Source of the DNA: Plectrocnemia conspersa
Lineage: Eukaryota; Arthropoda; Insecta; Trichoptera; Polycentropodidae
Length of the DNA: 64,000 nucleotides
NCBI GenBank assembly: GCA_009617715.1
Contig: VTFK01000099.1
Location: forward strand, 848,553 to 912,552
Direction of reading: 5' to 3'
Of this stretch, positions 1-11,279 are shown one piece after another (within the stretch, counting starts at the first letter, position 1; each line of letters begins with the position of its first letter). The notes under the pieces were generated by a model. The model ran no database searches. It worked only from the letters and a program-made list of their open reading frames with translations, and was not told the origin of the DNA. Position numbers and translations under genes: made by a program.

Positions 1-596
1 ATTAATCCGTAAGATGTTGGTTTTCTTACACTACTCTTTGTAAAACTGAAAGAAATTTCTTTATCTAATTGTTGAGCCAATGATCTATTTTCAATTCAAG
101 ATTCTATGGATTCTAATAATTCAACGGAGTCGCGCAGGTCCTTAATCTACGAATAATTCTTTTACCCATTTTACATATATTTGCTTTTAAATAATAACTA
201 AAGAAGTCGTTCTTTTTTTAATTTCTGAAATATTTAATTAATGACATCAATGTCTGTTTTTATCGATTATTTAATTTCTCTTTAATTACCCTTTGATATT
301 TCGAGCTTAGCTCAAAATTGATATTTTAAGACCCCTTCTGCCGTCAATAATGTAACATTTTCTCTACTAAGGTACTCTACATTGCTATTTATTTGCTGTG
401 AAATCTTCAGTATCCCTTCAGCAATAGTTAAACACTTTACTTTACAGATCACATAAATAAAAATTACTTATATTATTTTTAACTTGTTGTTTAATTCGTA
501 AAAAAAAAAATTATTAATTAAATTTAAAAAATACGTAAATGCTGCATGATATTATTCTACTTTAATATCTTACGCCGATAACATGATTTAGGTTAA

Positions 597-805
597 CCAC
601 TTCTCGGTCACAATACTTTTTTAAAAATGTCTCGTGAACTTCTTGCACGGACCTACCCTTACCTATGCTGTGGTAAAAAATATACAGCCATTGTCAAACA
701 TTTAGAAATATTCGTATAAATTAAATTTTTAACAAAAAAGTCTATGATAATTTTTTGAGATGAGAATTCACAAAATATATACAAATTTTAAATTTGAGGA
801 AGGGG
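597..805. mobile_element. piggyBac-type MITE, copy 1 (TTAA-flanked)
   Basis: A short non-coding element between TTAA at 593-596 and TTAA at 806-809. Its left end reads CCACTTCTCGGTCACA. The body matches the element at 7885-8123 over most of its length, with shared blocks such as CTTCTTG, GAC-CTACCCTT/CCACCCTTT and TGAGATGAGAATTCACAAAA. This copy lacks the inner part of the right terminal repeat seen in the 7885 copy. TTAA target sites and short inverted ends are typical of non-autonomous piggyBac-like elements. There is no ORF. Confidence 0.75.
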
Positions 806-809
806 TTAA

Positions 810-995
810 TCCTCTACAATAAGATTCATTTTATTTTCCGCTTCTGCTTTTAAACAATATGGGCATCGTCGTTTTCGTAATTGTAATCCATCGAGATATC
901 GTTTACAACAAATAAAATGTACAGATTTGAAAAAAAAAAGATTTTTTCCTGTATTTTTTTTTGATTTTTGCCCCTATACTGGTATTATTTTTTAT
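810..995 (-). mobile_element. Dispersed non-coding element, abuts MITE copy 1
   Basis: Read on the minus strand, this matches 40485-40666. Shared blocks are GGGGCAAAA, the GATATC/GATATA region, ACGATGCCCATATTG, TTAAAAGCAGAAG and TCTTATTGTAG-GGATTAA. One end of both copies is GGATTAA, and here its TTAA (806-809) is shared with the neighbouring MITE. The outer boundary is approximate. It is non-coding and probably a MITE. Confidence 0.65.
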
Positions 996-1868
996 GACAC
1001 GATATGTTCTAATTATGTAAGGCCAGGGGATTGAAAAATTTTGAGCCAGAAGAGCCAAATATCAGTATCACATCCTCTTTTATTGAATTACAATTATTAG
1101 TGAATATTCATGAGATCATTTCGAAAATAATTACTCGTTTTTATACACAATGCTGTGAATTATTAAAAATATGGTAATAAATTTATATAACTCATTGATG
1201 TGTATGTAACAATTTATATTGCCATAATAACTATAGATAATTGTTTATTTATTTCTAATTTGTAATATTGTAAGTACCTGAAAATTAATTACTATGTACT
1301 TAAAATTAATTGATATCTATTGAGCGCTTCATAATCTCAATAGTTACCACCATATATTAATTCAGAAATAACATACATATAAGATAAACTGTTACAACCA
1401 AACTAATGGGAAGCAATTCACATAGTTGTAATTATTTATGTGCAACAATAATTGTATCAAACTTTCAAGTAAGATCTTTATCGTTCTGAATAAAAATCGG
1501 TGTTGAAACTCTATTATTTGAAAAAACAATAATTACAACTTACTGCATTCCGTTCTCGTTTTTGACATGTTAAATTAATGGACGTTGCTAATTGAGAGAT
1601 TGTACATACAGCGTAAAAATAATAACGATAAATTACAATAATTTCCAAACGGTTATGCACACATAACGTTACACAACTCATTCTGAACCCCTTTATTAAT
1701 TCACGATCTGTTTCATCTCGCCAGTTGCGATTTTCCTCGATTTTCTTCGCAACGTTTGCGAATTACTTTATTACCCATGAACGCTCATCAAATATACTTG
1801 ATTACATTGCCGTTGCAACACTTTCTTTTCAATTGATCGAGATTAAGAGCAATTTCCTTGTTTTGCAG

Positions 1869-2053
1869 CTCCGCCAACGCCAAGAAGTGGGAGATCGAGC
1901 TGGCCACTCTGAAGAGCAACAATCTAAGGTTAACCAGCGCTCTCCAGGAGTCCACGGCCAACGTGGATGAGTGGAAACGGCAGCTGCATAGCTACAAGGA
2001 GGAGAACGCTCGCGTCAAAGCGCGCTACCACCAAGACTTGGAGAATTCGAAAG
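1869..2053 (+). CDS. Homer: Homer exon: start of coiled coil
   Basis: The acceptor TTTTGCAG precedes it. The first base completes a codon from the exon to the left, and 61 full codons follow. It holds the diagnostic Homer segment (NAKKWEIEL, SALQESTA, WKRQL). GC-rich codons contrast with the AT-rich introns. The exon ends after one base of a Gly codon (AAAG, then GTTGAA). The donor is weak, but the phase fits the next exon exactly, giving SKGGEIADEL. Confidence 0.87.
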
Positions 2054-5052
2054 GTTGAAAATTATAATGTGAAATGACGTGCGGTAACCTTAAGCGGCAT
2101 GGTCGTTGAAATGTAGCTTTGAATTTAGGCGGAGGTGAGATCGCCGACGAGCTTAGGAAAGAGATTGCGGTGCTCAGACATCGGGTGGAGGATCTCGAGG
2201 TGGAAGTCCAGACCAAGAATGACGAGTTGGCCCACGGCAAGAAGCATCCCGAAACACAAGTAATTATTCATATATTTACATTTATTAAGTCGTGGTGATT
2301 TGAGGGTTGATCATTTTTAATGTCGTTTCAGGCTATTCAGAAAGAGAACGCCGAGTTGCAGCAGCAGCTCAAAATGGCTCAGAATCAATTAGAGTTGGCG
2401 TTGAACGCCCAGGACGGACAAAAGCAAGTTTTGCTTACATTGAATAATCAGCTAGCTCAGCAGTTGCATGAATTGGTAAGAACACATTTTTTTAGATTTT
2501 CGTCATGTTATTAAGTTGCAGGTATTAGGTATATATTCATGACTCCGTGAAAATTTGGTTGTTATGCGGTTTTTATTTTTGTATTAACTCTTTAACGCTG
2601 GGAAAATTCGTTTATGTGTTATTTGATTTCTTGCACAAATGCCAGAGAACGCAAATATACTTCATTCGTTGTTTGAAGCTTAAATTATTTAAAAATATAT
2701 GACTAATATTAATCTAGTTTCAATATTCTATGATTGAGTAAATAATATAATATCACAATTATTTTTAGGTGTGTATACTTCATAATTTAATTTATTTAAC
2801 CCTTTTAATGTTAGCGACTTTTAGTGAGTCGCCTGTTATTACTTTTCATGTGTCAGTATCTCCTTTTAAAAATTAATATAAAATACTTGGTTTACTAATA
2901 AATGAAGCTAGTACAATAATCTTTAATAATTAAAAAAATGTAAATATTTAGTTAACTTGTTTTAAAAAATTAATTAACAAGGATTCACCAGTGAGTCGCT
3001 CGCTTTTAAGTGGTTAAATAAATTAGTTTTTCTATGGTTTACAAACTATATTTGGCATATTGCTTGCATATATAATTTTTAATAGTGTTTTACTAAAATA
3101 TTTCTAGCGTTTTTAATTTAAAATGGATTTAAATTATTATTTTTCAATTTTATTCATTATTTACTATAAAATCCGTGATGTAATGATCTGCTTACCTTTT
3201 AAACCCCGCAAACTATTAGTACTGCCCTGCTCTACAGGCCGGGAATTTTCTAACAAAAATAAAACCTATTGTAACTATTTTTTTTTGATAATGTATCAAT
3301 GGTGTATTTTGATCTTGTATAAAATAAATATATAATGTGTCATTTAATCAAAAAAGTACTAGATTTTTCCGTTTTAAGCTAGGGTTGCTACATTGTAACA
3401 TAAAAAATATATATAAAAAAATTATAAGTTAATTTAATACAGATGTATAAAAAAAAGTTAGGTTTGTCACATATGTATTAGAAAATAAAAATTAAAAAAA
3501 AATATTTTCATATTTTCATGAATGTGGGTATATATGTAATACATTAATTGCAGACGAATAAAAAACATAATGTCAGGGTTGTCACATTAGTTTTAGCAAA
3601 AATATTAAGCCAATGTTGTCTAATTTATTTTTTTACATAAAAATTTAAAATATAGTACAAAAAATATTTAAAAAATTAAAAAATATCTATATAAATACAT
3701 TAAACCAGGGTTGTTACATAGCTTATAAAAAATAATACCATAAAATAAAATAAATGTTTTAAAAAAAATTGCGAAATATAAAATAACGTCTAACACACCA
3801 AAAGGGAGCTACAATTGAATTAATTATTCTCGTTAGTGATAAAAAGAGCCCGCAGGGCACAACCATGAATAGCGACTCTTATTGAACTTCAAACAAAGCG
3901 CTGATTTAGATCTCTTTAATATCGATAATATTTGAAATTTGTTCCGTCCAATTTTTGTTTATAGTTTAAGAGATGTCATTATATGTTGAAACATTTTACA
4001 TCACACCAAACCTTTGATACTAGCTAGTAAAATTAATACAAAGTGAGGTGTGTTAATACGCTCATTTTGTATGGGTGGCCTCATGCACTCAGACATAGAG
4101 CGCATTACCACGATTAAGGCACAGAAAATGTTAACAATCACATCGCTGTTTTATAAAACCAAACTTATATTTTTGTTATAATTTTTTACACACTGCTAAG
4201 GAAAAAGTGTTTTACGAGGACATGCATATGGTTCTTAATGTTTCACCACTAAATGATATTCAGAGCAGGTACCTCCGTGTAGGGGAATGGCACAGGATGT
4301 ACAAATAATATGCCAGCAAGGGATCTGTTTAGAAAATAAACTGAGACACTCATATTATTTTTTTATTGAATTTTTTTGGTATAAATGCTTCTTTATATGT
4401 TACCAATAATATTTTAATTTTTTCAAAACTGTTAATGCATAGACTCAAAACACGAAAAATTCCATAGTCCGCAGATTAAGTGTTAATTTTTTTTAGCATG
4501 CTTAAAAATTGACGGATCTTCTAAGTTTAATCTTTTGTTACCGTATGATTATTAGTATTTTATATTTTAATATTCATATTTACGATAGTAATAATAAGTA
4601 CACATTAAACAAATATAAAGTTAATATTAAAAATACTTACTTTGTTGTGTTTAATGTTTCTGCCATGTAGACAATTTTTAAAAAAAGGCTAAATTATTTT
4701 AACTTATTCATAAAATGGACACTTTTTAAAATAACAGATTTAATAAATAAAATTATTAGGCTCATTTTATTTAATAAAAAAATATATTTTAGAGTAGGGT
4801 AGGTTTGAATTGATTTTTGTTTGAAGAAAAGTTGCTTCACATAGACAATTTTTAGTTCTTCTCAGAGGAGAGATATTATATTTAATAGTATGTTGGGAGA
4901 TTTATATCATTTTGCTTTTCTATTATAGATCATCATATGATCTTGAAAAGGCTATGTTCTGTAAGCATTTTAATATTTTTTACTGATTTATTGTAATTGT
5001 ATCGTTTCAGACAACCATTCATCGAGAGATCAACACCGCTTTGCAAACATGA
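1869..5052 (+). CDS. Homer: Homer scaffold protein, C-terminal 166 residues (partial, 4 exons)
   Basis: Homer proteins are adaptors of the postsynaptic density and other Ca2+-signalling sites. An N-terminal EVH1 domain binds PPxxF ligands such as mGluR, IP3 receptor and Shank, and a C-terminal coiled coil mediates multimerisation. Only the C-terminal part is visible. Joining exons 1869-2053, 2129-2259, 2332-2475 and 5011-5052 gives one open frame. The first exon contains NAKKWEIEL, LTSALQES and WKRQ, the block at the start of the Homer coiled coil in animals. The following exons are Leu/Gln/Glu-rich heptads (ENAELQQQL, LNNQLAQQLHEL). The chain ends TTIHREINTALQT before TGA at 5050-5052. The first exon begins one base into a codon, so the true start is off the left edge. 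Introns are 75, 72 and 2535 bp; the last carries a MITE and a repeat array. I recognise the family by motif; I ran no alignment. Oddity: the frame stays open for 116 codons after the TGA (see 5053-5403). Confidence 0.88.
2129..2259 (+). CDS. Homer: Homer exon: coiled coil
   Basis: It follows the acceptor GAATTTAG (2121-2128). The first two bases complete the split Gly codon and 43 codons follow, with heptad spacing such as ADELRKEI and LRHRVEDLEVEV, typical of a parallel coiled coil. It ends in phase 0 at ACACAA before GTAATT. The 75-bp intron before it is typical of short insect introns. Confidence 0.86.
2332..2475 (+). CDS. Homer: Homer exon: coiled coil
   Basis: Acceptor CGTTTCAG ends at 2331. 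The exon is 48 codons in phase 0 at both ends and encodes a Gln/Leu-rich heptad segment (ENAELQQQLKMA, LNNQLAQQLHEL). The donor after TTG is GTAAGA. Because it ends in phase 0, it can splice in frame to any phase-0 acceptor downstream, which matters for the alternatives at 5011, 5074 and 5092. Confidence 0.87.
2800..3013. mobile_element. piggyBac-type MITE in Homer intron
   Basis: A 214-bp non-coding element lies between TTAA at 2796-2799 and TTAA at 3014-3017. The left end reads CCCTTTTAATGTTAGCGACT. The right end, read inward on the other strand, is CCACTTAAAAGCGAGCGACT. Both ends therefore share the form CC-[CA]-[TC]TT...GCGACT, and AGTGAGTCGC occurs near each end in opposite roles. TTAA duplication plus subterminal GCGACT repeats fit a piggyBac-like MITE. 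Confidence 0.75.
3375..3730 (+). repeat. Degenerate tandem array, AGGGTTGTCACAT unit
   Basis: Four copies of an AGGGTTGTCACAT-like core start near 3381, 3460, 3575 and 3707. AT-rich spacers of unequal length separate them (79, 115 and 132 bp apart). The cores read AGGGTTGCTACAT, AGGTTTGTCACAT, AGGGTTGTCACAT and AGGGTTGTTACAT. It lies in the last Homer intron. It is either an old minisatellite or a cluster of one binding motif. Confidence 0.6.
3731..5010 (+). other. Rest of last Homer intron
   Basis: AT-rich with no coding exon seen. The part at 3990-4330 is less AT-rich and may be an unidentified repeat fragment. The intron closes with a pyrimidine-rich acceptor at 4990-5010. Confidence 0.5.
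5011..5052 (+). CDS. Homer: Homer last exon up to first stop
   Basis: A good acceptor (TGTATCGTTTCAG) ends at 5010. Read in phase 0 the exon gives 13 residues (TTIHREINTALQT) and TGA at 5050-5052. The segment continues the helical pattern of LAQQLHEL and is a plausible end of the coiled coil. The other two frames close within about 30 codons, so this is the frame in use. Confidence 0.8.
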   Translation, partial: TTIHREINTALQT

Positions 5053-5403
5053 GACGAAGAATTTTGCGTTAAGCAACGCAACAATTACCAGAATTTAACC
5101 AGCGGCGGCGGCATCCATCTGAAGCTCTCGCCTAACAGCCAGCTGCCCAACAACTTTATTATACCGACGACAGACTCAAACAAAATGCTGCCGCCCGTGT
5201 ACGCCACAGTGAATAAGGGCGGCCAGGACCGCAAAACACTCCCCCTGCTGCTCAATTCTTCGTTCAGGAACTCGAACAACCCCAACAACGCCAACAAAGA
5301 GCGAAAGAAATCGGTGACTATCGACAACAACATTATAACGAACACGATCGACGACAAAACGACTAAAAAGGATCCTATGTATGTGTCTCTGAAGAAGAAG
5401 TGA
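5053..5403 (+). CDS. In-frame 116-codon extension after the Homer stop (readthrough or alternative acceptor)
   Basis: Directly after TGA 5050-5052 the same frame is open for 116 codons to TGA 5401-5403. Base composition is that of a coding exon: many CTG, GCC, CGC and AAC codons, then an abrupt change to AT-rich DNA after 5403. The product is low-complexity and Asn/Lys/Ser-rich. Visible motifs are LPPVYATV (a PPxY motif), a basic phospho-site-like RKKSVT, and a C-terminal DPMYVSLKKK. I recognise no domain. It could be a stop-codon readthrough extension of Homer, or an alternative Homer C-terminus made by a downstream acceptor: AG at 5072-5073 and at 5090-5091 both join the previous exon in frame and skip the TGA. 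It could also be the last exon of another transcript, or an old coding end now in the 3' UTR. That it was selected as protein is likely; how it is reached is unknown. Confidence 0.6.
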   Translation, partial: DEEFCVKQRNNYQNLTSGGGIHLKLSPNSQLPNNFIIPTTDSNKMLPPVYATVNKGGQDRKTLPLLLNSSFRNSNNPNNANKERKKSVTIDNNIITNTIDDKTTKKDPMYVSLKKK

Positions 5404-7880
5404 AATTATATATCAATTCCACTTAATGAACAGTCTCCTTTCAGTCGGACAAATTGGTTTTGAGCCATTTTTTTTTATTATTATTATTACAATACTAATG
5501 ACGTTACCGATTAAATCAGAGCCTCAAAACTTACTTGTCTGACTTTGTATGTATATAATATATACATACAGATATATAATTACTTAGGAATTAATATGAT
5601 CTAGATTGATTTTACTATATGTATTAAAATACACGTATATTATAAATATGTATATTGATCGGTTGTCAAATGGTAGCGTATTATTGCAATTCACCAGTTT
5701 TTAGGATTTTATTGTTCTTGTTATGATGGAAAATTTATGAGAGACTTGTTTCTCAGGGTTTTATATTTATATTATATGAATATAAATATATAAAATGGCG
5801 GTCACTAGTGGATCGTTCATTATTATATAATAATATAAATATATTAAGGGAAGTGTGTAATTAATCTTCAGGGTAGATTCACGTTTTAGCGCTAACACGA
5901 CACTCGTTGATATTCAAAAGTGTCTTCTCGGCAAGAAAGGGACTCCTGTCGCTGTGTATTTTTAATATGTATTGTGAAATCGATTGATTCGTGAGCCACC
6001 GCCTCGTATCGGACATAACCTCAAATTCTCATTTATTTAATTTATATAAATATAAAATAAAATAACATGCTTAAATTGAACCATTGTCGATATTAATAAT
6101 TAATAACGTTTAAAGATTATATACACGTATTAAAGAAAGTTTTATTAACTTTCTGACTCCGTATATCTACGCATGCACGTTTTGTGTCGTACATGATGTT
6201 TGAAATTTTTATGATATTGATCGTAATTAATCGTCTACTCCTAGTATACCATTCGAGCTACAATTATGCCAATTTAATTAGCGTGTATTATTTTTTTTAA
6301 ATTGTATACTGTCTCATACTCATGTGTAATTATTATCGCTTTCGTCTCGTTACTACTTTTTAGGCGAGAATCGGCGAAACTGTTTTTTTTACGTATATGT
6401 AAGTTTCACCGACATATCAGATTGGAACGATGTCAGATTTGCATGTTTGGGTTTTTATTTTATTTTTAACATTACAGTATATTACTGTGTATTGTGTATT
6501 AATGCATTTTGTGATTTTTTTTATTGTATATGTGTGTATATAATTTTATTTTGACTACAAATATTTTCAAATGCAATTGATCTAAGATATTGTTAGATGG
6601 ACTCTCGCTTGTGTTTTTAAATTATCACTATATATTTCTTAATTATTGTTTTTGATCCCTAATTACTTTGTTATATTGCAGTTGGCATGTCATTGTTGTT
6701 ACGTTAATAACATTGACAATTAAAAAAATAATAATAGATTATTTGCATTGTCGAAATATTTGCTATAAAGATCTTGCATTTGTGTTTTTTTTGTACACAA
6801 TTATTATTTTTATAGTATTATTTTTATTAATTTATTTAATACATTTAAGGAAAACCCACCGATATCTCTCTAAATGCATTTTTTAATTAAATATACATAA
6901 TTGTAATTTTATCTATTTATATCTACCCCACCCACTTATATTATTTTTTATTGCTACCTTACATACAACTTGATAATCCCACGAGATTTATGAGTAATCT
7001 TTCGTAATGTATAAATAACACAGGGTGTTTTTCTATTTACTAAAAAAAATATATGTACGTTTAATGTTACATTTTGTACTTTTAGTTTAGCGTCGTCGTA
7101 GTTGCGCAGCAGCCTTCGTGTACTTTTCTTCCACCCTGTAGTTTGTTGTACTCGTATATATGTATCTATTACAAATAACTTAGATCTATTTAGTGTCGTA
7201 AATTTCTCAGGAACAATCTTAGAGGAATATTATCCTAACCAAGAATTATCGAGAATTTTCTTTTTCAGGATTCTATGTACTTTAATGGACTTCTGCTTAG
7301 ATACAGTTTTTATTTAATTTTCTATAGTTCTTTTATTGGTGGCATTGTAAAAATATTGCATTTATTTTTTTAATAAGATTTAATATTTTTTAGTTCTATT
7401 TGTTTTCTTATAAAATTCTGCTCTTCTTTGTGATACTTTTATGTATGGTTTTACTGATACTATCCATTTACCAAATAGGTAGAATATAGTTCTTGCATAT
7501 TTCAAAACTATTAAGATGTGTACTAATTTTTTCATTGCCAATTTTAAATAGAAGTTGCTTCTTTTTCTCATTTTTTTTAGACGTGGTGGAATATACTTGT
7601 GATATTTGTGAATTGTTTTACCTCAATAGTTTCACAAGAATTAAAATAAAATGAAAATCCTTGATTCCAAATGCCATTTTTCTTCTACTAACTTAACATT
7701 TAATAGGCCGTACATTTTTAATAAACGTGTTTCAGACGCAAAAATTATATGCATTAAATTTTTTTTGCCAAAAATAATTAAATGCAAATTAATAAATATC
7801 GAAGTTAATTTTCAGATAAAAAAATAATAACTATGATTAACACTTTAATTTTATTTGTCGTCACAGAAGTATGCAGCCTA
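5404..7880 (+). other. Probable Homer 3' UTR / downstream sequence
   Basis: Very AT-rich with no ORF of interest. It directly follows the second stop and contains AATAAA-type hexamers (for example near 6053). Long AT-rich 3' UTRs are common in neuronal genes of insects, but the true poly(A) site cannot be chosen from sequence alone. Confidence 0.4.
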
Positions 7881-7884
7881 TTAA

Positions 7885-8123
7885 ATACTTCCCGGTCACA
7901 GTACTTTTTAAAAAATTATTTAAAAACTTCTTGTATGGACCCACCCTTTCCTATGCAATGGTATAAAAATATGTAGCTGTTGTAAAACATTTAAAAACAT
8001 TCGTACAAATTTAATTTTTAACAAAAATGGGTGACAATTATCTCGAAAAATTTTCTGATTTTTGAGATGAGAATTCACAAAATACAAATTTCCAAGCTAA
8101 CTCGGGTGTGACCAGGAAAGTGG
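7885..8123. mobile_element. piggyBac-type MITE, copy 2 (complete, TTAA-flanked)
   Basis: A 239-bp element sits between TTAA 7881-7884 and TTAA 8124-8127. The left end is ATACTTCCCGGTCACA. The right end, read on the minus strand, is CCACTTTCCTGGTCACA, so the element has about 16-bp inverted ends sharing ACTT-CC-GGTCACA. The body matches the element at 597-805. With both ends present this is the reference copy. It has no coding capacity. Confidence 0.82.
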
Positions 8124-8127
8124 TTAA

Positions 8128-11100
8128 GGGTTAAACGTGTATTGTCACAATTATCGAATAGTTTTGAGTTGATTTGATTCCTTCAGGTACTGGAAGTTAT
8201 TTATGACTGAGAAAGAAAATTATCCATAATTCTTGAAGAATATTCACGACACATCATTTAACTTATTACTTACGTATATACTTTCGAATAGCATTTTGCA
8301 TATTTTTTTATGATACATATATATTTTTAATTTTATTGAATTTTGCTACTAATAATTAAAATAAAAGTTAATGTGTTGTGACAAAACTTAGCATATGTTG
8401 ATTATAAATTAATATTAATTATATATATATACGCAAAGCATGATGATGAGAAAATCTCGGCTTGATCACACATTATATATAATAAATATATTATACCTAT
8501 CTATATAAATTATCTATATCTTTACATCTTTATATGTGTTTATTTTGTAATTATATAAAAATGTGTATTTATTTATATTTCTATCACAATTGTACTGATT
8601 TATTACTTATTTTGTTTGATTATTGATGTGCAATATTTGTAATTGTATGACGGCGATGACTGAAGTCAGTTTTTATTTTTCTTCGTAACGTCGACTGTAT
8701 AGATTTTAATTTATTATAATATATAATAATCAATGTTGGATACCAAAGTTGAGTAGTATTATAAACTGCTGTCTATATATATATTTATATACACTTATAT
8801 ATGAATATCCAGAGTGCACTTTTATTGTTTTAAATAGATAGGTAGAATTGCCAAAAAAATCAATTCATAGTTGTAAAGTATATTGGAGGTATTTTAAAAT
8901 GAGAGTATATTATGGAAAACACTGAAAATTATCGAATAATGTAAGGATTGAAGCGTATTGTTTTTTTTGGCTTCTAGTGCTGATTTGTATCATCTGGTGT
9001 TACGGTCATTGATGATCTCAATTTTAAAATGTAGGATAATTTTTTATATTCCATGATGGCATCCATCGATTTTAATTTCTTTTCTCCAGTAGCGCTTCCG
9101 CTGTTTTTTTTTTGAAAATTTAATCGGCTGCTTCTTTGTGTTGGTTAACTTTTTAAATAGGAAATTTTGTTTCTATGAGACAGAAAAAATCAAAAGTTGC
9201 ATTGCTTTGTAAGATATTAGTATTCTCATTTTTTATCATTCTACGATCTTCCACCACAATCAGTGGCACTATCTCTATTGTTACGGGATTTCTACTGGTT
9301 GAGGCTTGAATTTGATGCAAATCTTTAGTCCATTTTGGCTGGAAACAAAATGTGACATTTACAGAATACTAGATGAACTATTATGATTGTCATACATTGA
9401 CTGAAGATCTGCACGGTTTGAAAAATTGCATTAGTTCATACTCGGAGTTATTTTTGACCGTAACAACGAATGATTTATGTCTGTTATTTATTTTTTCATA
9501 ATATTGTGACCAAAGTATTATTTTTAATAATTAAATGGTATTGATATTTTTTTAGCAGCACCTTTGAATAAATTTGTGGATAGATATTTATAATGAATTC
9601 CGCAAAAACGTTCAGACAATCTTAAACTTTTATTGCTTTAAAGAAATAGTATTGACCTTTCAAGTTCTTGTAATTGTAATAATTGTAGGTCTGAATGTCA
9701 TAGCGGTTGAAATAAAACGGTTGTGAACTTGGAAGGTTTATTCACTCTTGCCAATATGTTTTTTTTTTTATATATTTTGTGTTCATTATAGCAACAATGC
9801 CTCTGTTGCCGAATTACGCATTATGATTTAAATTTTTTTTTTAAACCTTTGATTTCGATTAATGTTAGTTAACGTAGGCGTCTAATTAAAATTGTTGATC
9901 TAAGGTTTATATATGTATAAAATAAATTAAACCATAAAGAAAAAAAATGATTAAAAAAATACATTGAAATGATAATAAACGATAAATTTGTAGATGTTAT
10001 GTAGTTGATGCTTTAAAAATGAAGATTTTTAAGACGATGTAGAAGCGTATGAAAGTGTATATGTTTTTTATTTTCCGTTTATTATTGTCATTTTTGTATA
10101 TTATTGTAATATGTGCGAATTCTCGTCAAATTGACGAAACAGTATATTGTTGATAACTGACAATTTGGCTTCTAGTTTTTGAGTTTCGAACCGGTGCCAA
10201 TATAAACGAGAGATGTACACGTCTGATGCTGTTGTGCCGTGAAAGATTTCCGTTGCGTTATCATATCCGTGCGCTTGTAATACTACGGCCAATTGTCGAG
10301 ACTATGTAACGAGACTCTGTTCATAATGTATCATTGAATAATTTAATACACTGGAAATAAGTTTTAATAATAGGCAGTGTTTAATTAACCCTTTCCAGTA
10401 TTTAAAATCTTTTTCCTAATAATTCAGCACCTCTACTTCCTTCCAACTTTCTATTGTGTTTTTTATTAGCATACTTCCTTTAAGTTAGAATTATTCATCT
10501 AAAGCGCAGGAGGACTGACTGAATGACAATTCGTCATTAATTACAGTTAATATTATTTTATATATGTATATATAATCGTTATATAACCTTTTTTAATTGT
10601 AGGATATTATTTTTTATATATACATATATTTTGAGAATTACAGTTTCACAAAGTTGCTTTAGAACTTTGGAAATGGCTTCAAACATCTGGATGTTTTATT
10701 GCGCTTTAACTACCCGAAAGGAATGCAATAAATTGCACATGTCCCATACATAAAGTAGGAGTATAATGTTAGGTAATTCAGATTGTTATTTTATAGATAT
10801 TATTTTCATATAATAATTATTATTTTTATACTCTGCAATGTTTTCATATAATTTTCGATATTAATAAATATATAAATCGGACAATTGTCAGACATGGACG
10901 TGAGAGAATTGTGGTGGTCCGCGGGGTAATTTGAATATACTTGAAATTTGTTTATTAAAATGTTTTATTATATTCTGATTCGACTTTCTTTTAATTTAAA
11001 TGTTCGCCTCATTAGATTGCGCGTTAATTAAAGGCTCAGACCGATATCCAGTATAAACGATGCAACTGCCAAAATATTGCAATTTGTTCTAAAAAACTAT

Positions 11101-11270
11101 CGCATCGGTCATAAAAGTCCAGTAAAAAAACAGGTTAATCTAATTACATAGCCAGATCGTCTAATATTACTGGTCGTGGCAGCAATAAATGGGCGAGCAC
11201 TAAGTCTCCCTCACGGAAAAACAAGTACCATTTCATATTTAGAATGTTACTTTTAGGAAAAAATCATGGT
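8128..11270. other. AT-rich spacer downstream of Homer
   Basis: No convincing exon seen. A slightly GC-richer block at 10100-10300 has a 63-codon minus-strand ORF with no recognised motif. A solitary TTAACCCTTTCC, resembling a piggyBac-type terminus, sits at 10384-10395 with no clear partner. Confidence 0.45.
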
Positions 11271-11279
11271 TGTGGTCCG

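Larger units (their letters stand above)
1..1868 (+). other. Upstream intron of Homer gene (partial)
   Basis: AT-rich sequence without coding potential, ending in the acceptor TTTTGCAG at 1861-1868. It is read as the 3' part of a Homer intron because the next base continues a Homer reading frame in mid-codon. Exons for the N-terminal EVH1 domain must lie left of the window; I see no EVH1-like exon here. The intron carries two small mobile elements side by side (about 597-805 and 810-995). Confidence 0.7.

Noticed and set aside
5085..5357. 90-codon minus-strand ORF over the Homer extension
   Set aside because: It is the antisense shadow of the plus-strand coding-like exon; its hydrophobic product comes from reversed Asn/Lys codons.
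10101..10292. 63-codon minus ORF in a GC-richer block
   Set aside because: No motif and no splice sites; could be part of a 3' UTR or an old repeat.
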